Below, in pieces: positions 1 through 7,206 of a DNA stretch of 50,075 nt. Positions within the stretch are counted from its first letter, which is position 1; the number at the start of each line of letters is the position of its first letter. The notes beneath the pieces were generated by a model that was given only the letters and a program-made list of their open reading frames with translations, did no database searches and had not been told where the DNA came from. This stretch comes from Moorella glycerini. GTDB taxonomy: Bacteria; Bacillota; DSM-521; Neomoorellales; Neomoorellaceae. The stretch lies in assembly GCF_009735625.1 (NCBI RefSeq), contig NZ_CP046245.1:1-50075 (forward strand), read 5' to 3'. The position numbers and the translations under genes are program-made.

Positions 1-159
1 TGAAGCTGTTGGCGCAGTTTCAAGGGCCGTAAACGAACCCCGGTTTGGTGGGGCCGCCAAAGGGCTTCAATCTTGCCGTTCCCTTAACTAGATTATCCTT
101 TAATTACGGTATTTAGTCAAGGCGCTGGAAGAAAAAATTTTACACATGATATGCCGGGA

Positions 160-188
160 TTGATTTACCAGTAATATTGGGTTAGAAT
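160..188 (+). promoter_or_regulatory. Predicted sigma-A promoter
   Basis: TTGATT at 160-165 and TAGAAT at 183-188 are separated by 17 bp, close to the housekeeping consensus. A start of transcription near 195 would leave AGGTGA (202-207) as the ribosome binding site for ATG 213, which makes 213 an alternative start for the first gene. Confidence 0.5.
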
Positions 189-203
189 GGAGGCACAAGG
201 CAG

Positions 204-533
204 GTGAGCGCCATGCCGGAGGAAAGCTTACGGGAGATAGCGGCCACCAACGAACCGCATCATACCCTAGCTTCGCCCGAGTTTTTCTTCCTCTTGCAGA
301 GGATTGATAAGCTGGATGAAACTTTAACCAAAGAAATTAAAGACGGTGATCAAAAATTAGAAAGCCGTATTGATAAATTAGAAAACCGCATTGACAAACT
401 AGAAAGCCGTATTGATAAGCTGGATGAGAAATTTAGCGGCAAATTAACCACATTGAACTATTTTGCGGCAGGAGCTCTATTTACCTTAGTGACAGGGTTT
501 ATTGGGGTTATAGCTACTTTACTTAGCAGGTAA
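204..533 (+). CDS. Coiled-coil protein with a C-terminal membrane anchor
   Basis: I do not recognise a named family. The protein is about 109 residues: a polar N-terminus, then heptad repeats of the form LESRIDKLENRIDKLE (roughly residues 50-77), then one hydrophobic helix (about 85-106) ending in an arginine. The repeats are visible in the DNA as 21 bp units, so they arose by tandem duplication. The shape suggests an inner-membrane protein with a cytoplasmic coiled-coil rod, seen in many small proteins of phages and plasmids (haemolysin XhlA-like in general layout). GTG 204 has GGAGG at 189-193. ATG 213 is an alternative start favoured by the promoter position. It stands alone, with a terminator about 100 bp downstream. 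Confidence 0.75.
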   Translation: MSAMPEESLREIAATNEPHHTLASPEFFFLLQRIDKLDETLTKEIKDGDQKLESRIDKLENRIDKLESRIDKLDEKFSGKLTTLNYFAAGALFTLVTGFIGVIATLLSR

Positions 534-635
534 ACGATACTCAAAACCAAGGCTGTGGAGTGCCTCACTCAGCCGAGGCGTTTTAACCGGCCCCTTACTT
601 CTGCCAAAGTAAAGGGTCAATTATTTCCCCAGATG

Positions 636-676
636 GCGATAGGACGGGATTTTTCCCGCCCTATCGCTATTTTTAT
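636..676 (+). terminator. Intrinsic terminator
   Basis: Arms 636-649 and 654-667 pair in 13 of 14 positions around a T-rich loop and are followed by TATTTTTAT. It separates the coiled-coil gene from the secreted-protein pair. The remaining bases between 534 and 711 show no gene. Confidence 0.8.
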
Positions 677-711
677 GGGCGAAAAACTTTTAGCAAAGGA
701 GTGGCAAGCAG

Positions 712-2529
712 ATGCGCAGGAAGTTGGTTGCGGTTTTACTGTTAGCGGTGATTGTTTTCATGATGCCGTTGGATGCATGGGCCTGGGATTTTAAGGACAA
801 GAATGCTTACCCACCGCCTCCAGGCTACGGCAACCTCACCTACACCCGCACCCAGGGGGCCTACATCGATTTTATCCTTGTCCACCCATTCAGCATCTCT
901 TCCAGTAATCCAGAAGGGGGCTCCCTGGGGGACTTCGGCCCCACCGGGCCCTACCGCAGCACGGCGGAATACCTTTTCGCGCCTGATAACCGCGATGCCC
1001 AGGGCAACCTAATTTTGGGGGACGGTTGGGGGTTTATCAATCCTAAAGATGGGTTAACCCCACCGTCCTCTGATTTGAATACCTGGCTTCAAGCCCTGGA
1101 GTGGCCCAAGAGCGGCGGCTGGTACAACGTCACCGATGCCGGGGCGAAGCAGGGCAGCGCGGCTATAAGGAACATCTTCTACCACATGCCATATGGCACA
1201 TATATTTTTACTTCATCTAACATCACCGGTGCCAGCAAGACCAACCCCATGCTGGTCAGTCCCGGCCCCAATTTCGATACCGTCAACGACGGCCAGCGCG
1301 ACATCCGGGCCGCCGGGAATTTTCCGAACAACAAGCCCACCTACCTCTTTAACTTAACCAAAGACGCCGCCATCGGCCTGGTGCATCGCCTGGAAACGCT
1401 TTACCCCAACATGGGCGTTTACTGGGTCCCGGAGGTAGGCTACGAGCACAAGAAGGTAGCCTGGACGGCAGACTTGAGCGTGGCCCAGCTTACCGCCGGT
1501 TCTCCCGGCAGTAACGGCCAGGCGCCTTTCCAGGCCGTTGTTGAAAACCTCTCGCCTTTTGACGCGGTTAACGCCCTTTTCACCCTCTACGCCTGGCCGG
1601 AAGGGGAACCGAAACCTTTCCAGGTGGCCAGCCAGAAGGTTAATATTCCCCGGGGCTCCGTAGCCGCTGGAACGCCGGGAGCGTTAACAATCAACGGGTT
1701 CTATGCCGCGCCTGAGGGAAAGAAGTATACCCTGATTGCCGCCATCAACGCCGTTTACGACCCTAACGGGGTAACCCTGGGCGGTGTGCCGGGAAGATGG
1801 CAAAAACAGCTGTATAACCCCACCTACAACGGCCAGGTGCCGCCGGGGATTGGTACTTTCTTAGAACCCTATTACGACAACAACGTTAAGCAGGCCAGCC
1901 AGGATGCTTATGTGCCGCCTTCCAGCGACGGCGGTGGCGGCCAGGGCCTCCAGGGCAGCAATGACCTGGCGGTTACCGGCCTGGATGTTTACGACCAGAA
2001 CGGCAACAAGGTCAACAGCGTGGTGGTGGGCCAGGGTTATAAGGTTAAGGCCACCTTTGCCTCCTCTTTCCCGGTTAATGGTTTTGCCTTTGTGCGGCTT
2101 TATGACTACGATAAGAGCAATTCGATGATGTACCTGGTGGACCGTGCCTACGAGTATTTCCACGCCGGGGAAACGCTTACGGTGGAGTGGAACTGGAACC
2201 CGGGCCATACCCAGTTTAAGCTGATTGCTACGGTGGATTATGACTACAGCAACGGCAACTGGGTGCAGGAGAAGTTTGACGGCAAGTATATCGAGATTAC
2301 CTATGAGAACAACAAGCTAGAGAAGGATTATACCGGCACATCCGGGGCCAGCGGCCCGCCGCCGGGCGAGCAGCAGCTTACGGTTGGGGCTTATCACCCC
2401 ATAGTTACCAAGCGGGTGCCTGTCTACCGGACGGTAACGCGGGAGATTGTTGAGACCTACTGGCAGGAAGTGCCCTTAATACCGGCGAACACCCCTGAAC
2501 CGAAAATCAGGGTCCGGCTAATCCAGTAA
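712..2529 (+). CDS. Large secreted protein with Ig-like/CARDB-like regions
   Basis: The 605-residue product starts with a clear signal peptide: MRRK, a hydrophobic core, and AWA about 25 residues in. No catalytic motif is visible. A middle region (about 250-350) and a later one (about 420-545, starting NDLAVTGLDVYDQNG) look like beta-sandwich modules. The second resembles CARDB/adhesion-type folds, with the typical 'LTVEWNWNPG' strand. A Gly/Pro linker (about 400-420, GGGGQGLQG) separates them. The end is a Thr/Val/Arg-rich tail without LPXTG or membrane anchor, so the protein is probably released or held by a partner. The start has a good site (AAAGGAG). The gene is followed 3 bp later by a second secreted protein, so the two probably form an operon. 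Possible roles are surface adhesion or partner recognition; this is inference. Confidence 0.75.
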   Translation: MRRKLVAVLLLAVIVFMMPLDAWAWDFKDKNAYPPPPGYGNLTYTRTQGAYIDFILVHPFSISSSNPEGGSLGDFGPTGPYRSTAEYLFAPDNRDAQGNLILGDGWGFINPKDGLTPPSSDLNTWLQALEWPKSGGWYNVTDAGAKQGSAAIRNIFYHMPYGTYIFTSSNITGASKTNPMLVSPGPNFDTVNDGQRDIRAAGNFPNNKPTYLFNLTKDAAIGLVHRLETLYPNMGVYWVPEVGYEHKKVAWTADLSVAQLTAGSPGSNGQAPFQAVVENLSPFDAVNALFTLYAWPEGEPKPFQVASQKVNIPRGSVAAGTPGALTINGFYAAPEGKKYTLIAAINAVYDPNGVTLGGVPGRWQKQLYNPTYNGQVPPGIGTFLEPYYDNNVKQASQDAYVPPSSDGGGGQGLQGSNDLAVTGLDVYDQNGNKVNSVVVGQGYKVKATFASSFPVNGFAFVRLYDYDKSNSMMYLVDRAYEYFHAGETLTVEWNWNPGHTQFKLIATVDYDYSNGNWVQEKFDGKYIEITYENNKLEKDYTGTSGASGPPPGEQQLTVGAYHPIVTKRVPVYRTVTREIVETYWQEVPLIPANTPEPKIRVRLIQ

Positions 2530-2532
2530 GGG

Positions 2533-4218
2533 ATGGTGGTTGTTATGGCCAAAATAAAGAAATATTCCCGTGGGCTTGCCCTGATATTATTTTTAAGCTT
2601 GCTCTTGCCCATGCCCGGGAAAGCCGTGGCGGCGCCCGCAAAGATATGGGTAACCCTGCAGGGCATTAAAGATCTAAATGGCAATCCTACAGGAGATAGA
2701 AACGTGTATGGTTACTTTTACTATGGAGACAGGGAAGATCTATTTATCGAATGCGATCCTTCTACCGGCAAGGAAACCCGCGCTTACGTGCTCAAAAAAA
2801 CCTCCAGAACAGAGCAAGCGCAGGAACTGGCCGGGTACCAGGAAACACAATATGAAGATACCAATCGCTGGCGGGAAGTCTGGGCGCCGCAAATAAAAAA
2901 CGGGTTTACTCCCCGAAGTTTTTCCTGGTTAATACAATTTACGCCCAATCCCACATTGTTCTATGTGCCCTTTTTCCCTGTTGCTGAAGACCTTAAACTA
3001 GCTTTCCCTATCGCCGGGGCGGACTTTATGGACGCGACACCCAACGGCCGGTATGGCTGGAACCCTTATTATGGCGCGTACCCGTTATATTCAGCTGTGT
3101 CTGTAGGGTCTTATCCGGTAAAAATCAACCTTATAGCAAACACGACTGTTGACGGGTATAGCCCTGGCTACTATCGTGTAAATCAAAATATTACAGTTCC
3201 AGGGGGATTGCCTGGTTACTACTGGTGGCAGTCATTTAGCGCCAATGCAGCGGCAGTTAATTATTATTTTACTTATAGGCGGGATTACTGGCCCTACTAC
3301 GATGGAAATAATCACGACGAGGCGACATTATATTTATATTACCAGGTACTAAGCGTCGGCGACCCTGAAGCGCCGGAATGGGCCAAGACAAACGCTGCAA
3401 ACAACCGGAATGGAGCATCATGGGGAGCCGGTTATGGTTATGATCATTGGTATGCTACCGCTCCTAATCAATTTTATGCTCGTTATTCCTTAAATGGTTA
3501 TTATGCATCATATATTATTACTCATGTAAACCCAAGAGGCTATCAATACGGGCACGAAATAAATTGGCCTTACAGCGGGTATTATTACGGTGATACCAGC
3601 ATTGCAGTGATTAAAGGACCCGTGTTCGATACTGGCGCAGATCTGGTTAGATGGGTACCGGCACTAGGAGTGGATAGTGGGAATAGTGACATCCAGTATG
3701 GCGCATTTGCGGTTGATAAGAGTAATCTCGGCTATAGAATTGCTAATGATAGTTTAAGACAAGTTGATGCCTGGGTTGACTTCGGCAACCGCACCTTCTT
3801 TGTGGCTAACAGGGACAGCAGCCATGTTGTCCAGGTGCCTGCCAGCCTTGATATTAGATGGGGAGGGCTGGGATATAGGGGCGTGAGTTGGAGCGGCACA
3901 GTTTTTTTAAATCCCGGGGAAATTAAGGCGGCCTATATCTGGCCTGATAATTATCCCAATACAGCCAAGTACAATGATGAATATTCTGTTGTGCATATTA
4001 ATTGTTACAACCCAACATATTATTTCCCGGGCCTTCAGGGCGGGGAGGCGATGATAGGCGAATCACGTTACACCAGATGGGCAACAGGAACATATCCATT
4101 ATCTCGGTTTGAACCCAGGAATTTATATAACGGCTCCTATTTGTGGGCGCCGCATTGGGTTACAACTTGGGGATGGTGGGTGAGTTATTATACTGCATAT
4201 GGCGCGTGGTCGCCTTGA
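2533..4218 (+). CDS. Secreted Tyr/Trp-rich protein
   Basis: The product (561 residues from ATG 2533, or 557 from ATG 2545, which has GGTGG 4 bp upstream) begins with a signal peptide ending near 'GKAVAAPA'. The mature part is strikingly aromatic: clusters such as YYWWQSF, YWPYYDG, GYYYGDT and WGWWVSYY recur along the whole length, and Lys is scarce. I know no family with certainty. Codon use is more AT-rich than in the neighbours, which hints at a separate origin. The gene lies 3 bp behind another secreted protein and ends at a strong terminator, so the pair forms a unit. The composition would suit an extracellular matrix or carbohydrate-binding surface protein, but no binding motif can be named. 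Confidence 0.75.
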   Translation: MVVVMAKIKKYSRGLALILFLSLLLPMPGKAVAAPAKIWVTLQGIKDLNGNPTGDRNVYGYFYYGDREDLFIECDPSTGKETRAYVLKKTSRTEQAQELAGYQETQYEDTNRWREVWAPQIKNGFTPRSFSWLIQFTPNPTLFYVPFFPVAEDLKLAFPIAGADFMDATPNGRYGWNPYYGAYPLYSAVSVGSYPVKINLIANTTVDGYSPGYYRVNQNITVPGGLPGYYWWQSFSANAAAVNYYFTYRRDYWPYYDGNNHDEATLYLYYQVLSVGDPEAPEWAKTNAANNRNGASWGAGYGYDHWYATAPNQFYARYSLNGYYASYIITHVNPRGYQYGHEINWPYSGYYYGDTSIAVIKGPVFDTGADLVRWVPALGVDSGNSDIQYGAFAVDKSNLGYRIANDSLRQVDAWVDFGNRTFFVANRDSSHVVQVPASLDIRWGGLGYRGVSWSGTVFLNPGEIKAAYIWPDNYPNTAKYNDEYSVVHINCYNPTYYFPGLQGGEAMIGESRYTRWATGTYPLSRFEPRNLYNGSYLWAPHWVTTWGWWVSYYTAYGAWSP

Positions 4219-4247
4219 ACCGGGGTTAGGCCCCGGTTTTCTTTTTT
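4218..4247 (+). terminator. Intrinsic terminator
   Basis: AACCGGGG (4218-4225) pairs with CCCCGGTT (4231-4238) over a TTAGG loop and is followed by TTCTTTTTT. It closes the secreted-protein operon and overlaps the last base of its stop codon. Confidence 0.9.
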
Positions 4248-4279
4248 AAGCGATCTATTTAGCAAAGGAGCGTGGTTTA

Positions 4280-5332
4280 ATGTTTGCTACTATCCAGACT
4301 GACCCGCAGGCGGCAACCGTGGCACCAATTAAAACAGTAGGCGTTGACGTGGGTTACGGCTTTGTCAAAGCCGTGTCGCCGGTGGCCAGGGTCTCTTTTC
4401 CCGCGGTAGTGGCGCCTTATGTTGAGGACCCCCTAAGCGGGATGTTCCGCGATGGGACAGGCCATAAGGTAAAGGTGCGTAAAATAAGCGGGGAGGTAGA
4501 GGAAAAGCTTGTCGGCGAGGCGGCCCTGCGATCCCTGGCGGCCACCACTTCTTTAAGCCGGGAGAAACCGGCGGCCCTCCATGACCTGATGCTGCTGGCG
4601 GCCGCTTACCTGGCAGGTGCCGGGGATAAAGGACCATTCCCCAAACAGTTTGACCTGGCGATGGGGTTGCCCCTGGCCTATTTCCGTGGCCAGAAAGATG
4701 CCCTGAAAAAGCGCCTGGAAAGCCTGGCGGCCTGGGTGAGCGTGGACGGCGGGGAGGAAAGGCATATTAGCTTCGGTAAGGTGCTGGTGTTCCCCCAGGG
4801 GGCGGGCGTGGTGCTGGCGGGGGATGTAGCCCTGCCCGGGAACGGGTATTTCGGCGTGGTCGATGTGGGTACCTACACCACCGACTACCTGCTCTTTGAA
4901 GACCGTGGTGATGGCGTGCCATGCCCCCTGCCGGAGGCCTGCGGCAGCCTGGAGGCGGGTGTCCACCTGGTACACCGCGCCCTGGCGGCCGAGTTCCAGC
5001 GCCAGGCAGGTGCCCCCCTGGCCCCGGCCATGTACCAGGAGGTTGTTGAAGATGCGCTAGTCGGCCGGCCTATTCACTATGCAGGCAAGGATATCCATCT
5101 TGAGGAAACGTTACTAAAGGCCAGGCGCGACGTCGCCCAGGCTATCGCCCAGGGGGTGCTGGCGGCCTGGGGCGGCCGCGCCGGGTTTGTGGCCCTGGTA
5201 ATTCTCGCCGGCGGCGGGGCCTGCCTGTTTGACGATGGGTTGTTGCGGGCCTTGCCGGGGGCTAGAATAGCCAAAGACCCCTTCTTTGCCAACGCGACCG
5301 GTTATCTAAAGATGCTTGGCGGGATGGCTTAA
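4280..5332 (+). CDS. parM: ParM/StbA-like actin-family segregation protein
   Basis: This is an actin-fold ATPase of the plasmid-segregation (ParM/Alp) type, which polymerises to push plasmid copies apart. The phosphate-1 loop VGVDVGYGFVKAV lies near residues 20-32, the phosphate-2 loop GVVDVGTYTTDYLLF near 193-207, and the adenosine loop ILAGGGACL near 307-315. Length (350) fits. The start ATG 4280 has AAAGGAG 11-17 bp upstream. A short gene follows where ParR would be expected, separated by about 100 bp that carry a direct repeat. The presence of this gene suggests the element exists, at least at times, as a low-copy replicon. MreB and cell-division actins are less likely given the size and context. 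Confidence 0.88.
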   Translation: MFATIQTDPQAATVAPIKTVGVDVGYGFVKAVSPVARVSFPAVVAPYVEDPLSGMFRDGTGHKVKVRKISGEVEEKLVGEAALRSLAATTSLSREKPAALHDLMLLAAAYLAGAGDKGPFPKQFDLAMGLPLAYFRGQKDALKKRLESLAAWVSVDGGEERHISFGKVLVFPQGAGVVLAGDVALPGNGYFGVVDVGTYTTDYLLFEDRGDGVPCPLPEACGSLEAGVHLVHRALAAEFQRQAGAPLAPAMYQEVVEDALVGRPIHYAGKDIHLEETLLKARRDVAQAIAQGVLAAWGGRAGFVALVILAGGGACLFDDGLLRALPGARIAKDPFFANATGYLKMLGGMA

Positions 5333-5371
5333 GCCTTGCAATTACTGGGTTTCATAGCATTTTTTCGGCCA

Positions 5372-5425
5372 TTTGGCGGGAAAGTCGCCTAGTCTAGACT
5401 TAACCCTGCCGTTTTGGCGGGAAAG
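5372..5425. repeat. Pair of 13 bp direct repeats, candidate ParR-binding site
   Basis: TTTGGCGGGAAAG occurs at 5372-5384 and again at 5413-5425, 41 bp apart (about four helical turns). It lies between the actin-like gene and the small downstream gene, just in front of that gene's ribosome binding site. Centromere or operator function is an inference from position; only two copies are seen. Confidence 0.4.
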
Positions 5426-5438
5426 GGAGGTAAAAAAG

Positions 5439-5696
5439 TTGCCTCAAGCATTGAAAAGGCTGGAAATTCGTGTCCCGCCAGACCATCCTGTTTTCCGCTA
5501 TCCTCCCCGGTTAAGGGGCCGAGTGGCCCGGGAGTGGCTGGACTTGGGGATGCGCCTGGCGGGTATCGAGGAAAGGCTGGCCAGGTTAGAAGAGAGGGGG
5601 CTTGTGCCCCCTGTCCCAGGGGACGCCAACCGGAATGGAAAGAGGATTGACCCGGACAAGTTCAGGGAAACCCTGGCGGGGATTTTTGATTTTTAA
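5439..5696 (+). CDS. Small protein in the ParR position
   Basis: The start chosen is TTG 5439, which has GGGAGG at 5425-5430 with 8 bp spacing. An upstream in-frame TTG at 5373 has no ribosome binding site and would run through the direct repeats. The 85-residue product is basic at the front (LPQALKRLEIRVPPDHP), has a helical middle (REWLDLGMRLAGIEERLARLEERG) and an acidic, hydrophobic tail ending GIFDF. Position after ParM, size and a short tail that could contact the filament fit a ParR-type adaptor. Sequence alone does not prove it. Confidence 0.6.
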   Translation: MPQALKRLEIRVPPDHPVFRYPPRLRGRVAREWLDLGMRLAGIEERLARLEERGLVPPVPGDANRNGKRIDPDKFRETLAGIFDF

Positions 5697-5716
5697 AAGA
5701 GAGGTGGTGGCCAGAG

Positions 5717-6028
5717 GTGGGGGAGAAGAACCCGTTTGTACCGGTACACGTGCAGGTATCAGAGCTGGTCCTTATACCTGAGAGCGAAATTATTGTTTTA
5801 AAGCTGCCCGGGCAGCCGCCCGTGACGGTTTACTATATCGGTCCCGCCCAGATTGAAAAGGTAGAAGAATATTTTGCCGGGCGGAAACCATACAGCCCCT
5901 GGCGGGAAGGCGGTGATCTCATTGCTCAAAAAAAGCGACATCGAAGCGGTAATAAAAAATCCCGGCAGGATACGTGTCTACTACCAGCCGGTAGTGAACC
6001 TTACGTCCGGGCGGTTATGGGGATATGA
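5717..6028 (+). CDS. Small hypothetical protein overlapping the EAL gene
   Basis: GTG 5717 lies close behind GAGGTGGTGG. The first 65 or so residues (VHVQVSELVLIPESEIIVLKL, then VYYIGPAQIEKVEEYF) look like a genuine beta-rich small domain. The last 35 residues, after the start of the EAL gene, are basic, low in sense and in a shadow frame. Either the gene truly ends at 6028 with a 107 bp overlap, or a frameshift separates what was once one protein from the downstream EAL domain. No family recognised. Confidence 0.5.
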   Translation: MGEKNPFVPVHVQVSELVLIPESEIIVLKLPGQPPVTVYYIGPAQIEKVEEYFAGRKPYSPWREGGDLIAQKKRHRSGNKKSRQDTCLLPAGSEPYVRAVMGI

Positions 6029-6629
6029 GGCTTTGGTCCGGGGGGAGGGAATCCTTGCCAAACCGGGGCGGCTCTTTAAAAGCGCCGCGGCCTATAGGCT
6101 TTTGAGCGAGCTTGATACGGCCTGCTTTTGGGCTGTCCTGGCCGGCGGCTACCCGCCGGAGGGTTACTTAAGCGTTAACGTGACGGCGGCAGGGCTGGTT
6201 GATATTGATGCCGGTGCCTACGCGAACCCACGCCTGGTCATCGAGTTAACCGAGTATGGCTGCAGGGATATACAGCAATTAACGGGCGCCTTGAGTGCCT
6301 GGCGCGGGAATGGCGCCAGGATAGCTATAGACGACGTTGGGCCGGATATAGGCCAGCTGCGGGCGGCCCTGCACCTGAAGCCGGATTTTATCAAGTGGGA
6401 CCGATCTTTGGTAGCCAGCTGCGTCGGCCATTCTTCCAAGCGCTTATTCCTGGCCCAGGCCCTGGAGGTGTGCCGTTACCTGGGGGCGGAGGTAATTGCC
6501 GAGGGAATCGAAAGGCCGGGCGAGTTGAAGGTTCTGCAGGACCTTGGCGTTGAGTATGGCCAGGGATACCTGTTGGGTCGGCCGCAGCCTGGATGGGAAA
6601 AGGCTTGGGTTATGGCCGGTGGGGGGTGA
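5922..6629 (+). CDS. Stand-alone EAL-domain cyclic-di-GMP phosphodiesterase
   Basis: The protein is little more than an EAL domain, which hydrolyses c-di-GMP to pGpG. The start is TTG 5922, preceded by AAGGCGGTGATC (5907-5918), a near-perfect anti-Shine-Dalgarno match. Hallmark motifs are present in order: YYQPVVNL, YEALVRGEG (the EAL signature), LSVNVTA (metal-binding Asn), ELTEYG, IAIDDVG, IKWDRSL (catalytic Lys), IAEGIE and GQGYLLGRP. The DDFG signature reads DDVG, a mild change. All acidic and Lys ligands needed for activity seem intact, so activity is likely. Lack of a sensor or membrane part means it lowers c-di-GMP constitutively or is controlled by expression. Its target could be the host's sessile programme or the element's own pilus (inference). 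Confidence 0.9.
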   Translation: MLKKSDIEAVIKNPGRIRVYYQPVVNLTSGRLWGYEALVRGEGILAKPGRLFKSAAAYRLLSELDTACFWAVLAGGYPPEGYLSVNVTAAGLVDIDAGAYANPRLVIELTEYGCRDIQQLTGALSAWRGNGARIAIDDVGPDIGQLRAALHLKPDFIKWDRSLVASCVGHSSKRLFLAQALEVCRYLGAEVIAEGIERPGELKVLQDLGVEYGQGYLLGRPQPGWEKAWVMAGGG

Positions 6630-6634
6630 TATGC

Positions 6635-7180
6635 ATGCGTATCGGGGTTGACCTTTGCAACACTATCGCCAATGTAAACGTCATGCTGGCTATGAAGTTT
6701 ACCTGCCTTTCGTTAACCCAATACCCTTCCCCGGGAATACCGGCAGGGTATTTTAGTACACCGGAAGGCCTGGAATTGCTGAAGATGGCCCAGCCCTTCC
6801 CCTACGCGGCGGCGACATTGTGTTTAATGGCATCCGCCGGGCATGAGGTTATCTACCTCACCAGCCGGCCGGTCCTGGCCGCCAATTTTACGCGGGAGTG
6901 GCTGGCGGCGAACGGCTTCCCCGGCGGGGCGTTGATGTTCCTTCCCCGGGGCGATAAGGCATTGTTTGCCCGGCACTACGGGATTGAATGGTTTTTTGAG
7001 GATGACCCGCTGGAGGCATTGAGTCTACATGGTGTTGTTAACAAAGTTTTTGTGAAGACCTGGCCTTATAACTATGGTGTCCAGGGGCCGGGGATAAAGA
7101 AGTTCATCAGCTGGCGAGAGGTTATGCCGTTAATTGCACCCGGCGGCTTAGTAAAAAGCAGGTGCTGGCAGGCAATATAG
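6635..7180 (+). CDS. HAD-superfamily phosphatase/5'-nucleotidase-like protein
   Basis: ATG 6635 gives 181 residues and follows the EAL gene by 5 bp. Motif I is RIGVDLCNTIA at the N-terminus, motif II is YLTSRP, the conserved Lys lies in RGDKALFARHYG, and motif IV is FEDDP. This set and the size resemble 5'(3')-deoxyribonucleotidase-like HAD proteins common in phages and plasmids. Oddly the DxDxT signature reads D-L-C-N-T, so the second acid, the usual general acid/base, is Cys. The enzyme may be slow, have another chemistry, or act as a phosphotransferase. Substrate unknown. Confidence 0.75.
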   Translation: MRIGVDLCNTIANVNVMLAMKFTCLSLTQYPSPGIPAGYFSTPEGLELLKMAQPFPYAAATLCLMASAGHEVIYLTSRPVLAANFTREWLAANGFPGGALMFLPRGDKALFARHYGIEWFFEDDPLEALSLHGVVNKVFVKTWPYNYGVQGPGIKKFISWREVMPLIAPGGLVKSRCWQAI

Positions 7181-7206
7181 CCTGCTAATAGCGGGAGGGT
7201 AACAGG

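Noticed and set aside
1..203. Possible gene end or start at the left edge
   Set aside because: No frame longer than about 20 codons with a start is open on either strand; only a promoter-like pair at 160-188 is supported.
534..711. Riboswitch, for example for c-di-GMP, upstream of the secreted-protein operon
   Set aside because: I looked for the conserved core because of the EAL gene, but only a plain terminator is visible.
5373..5438. Longer start for the ParR-position gene
   Set aside because: TTG 5373 has no ribosome site and would translate the direct repeats; TTG 5439 has a good site.
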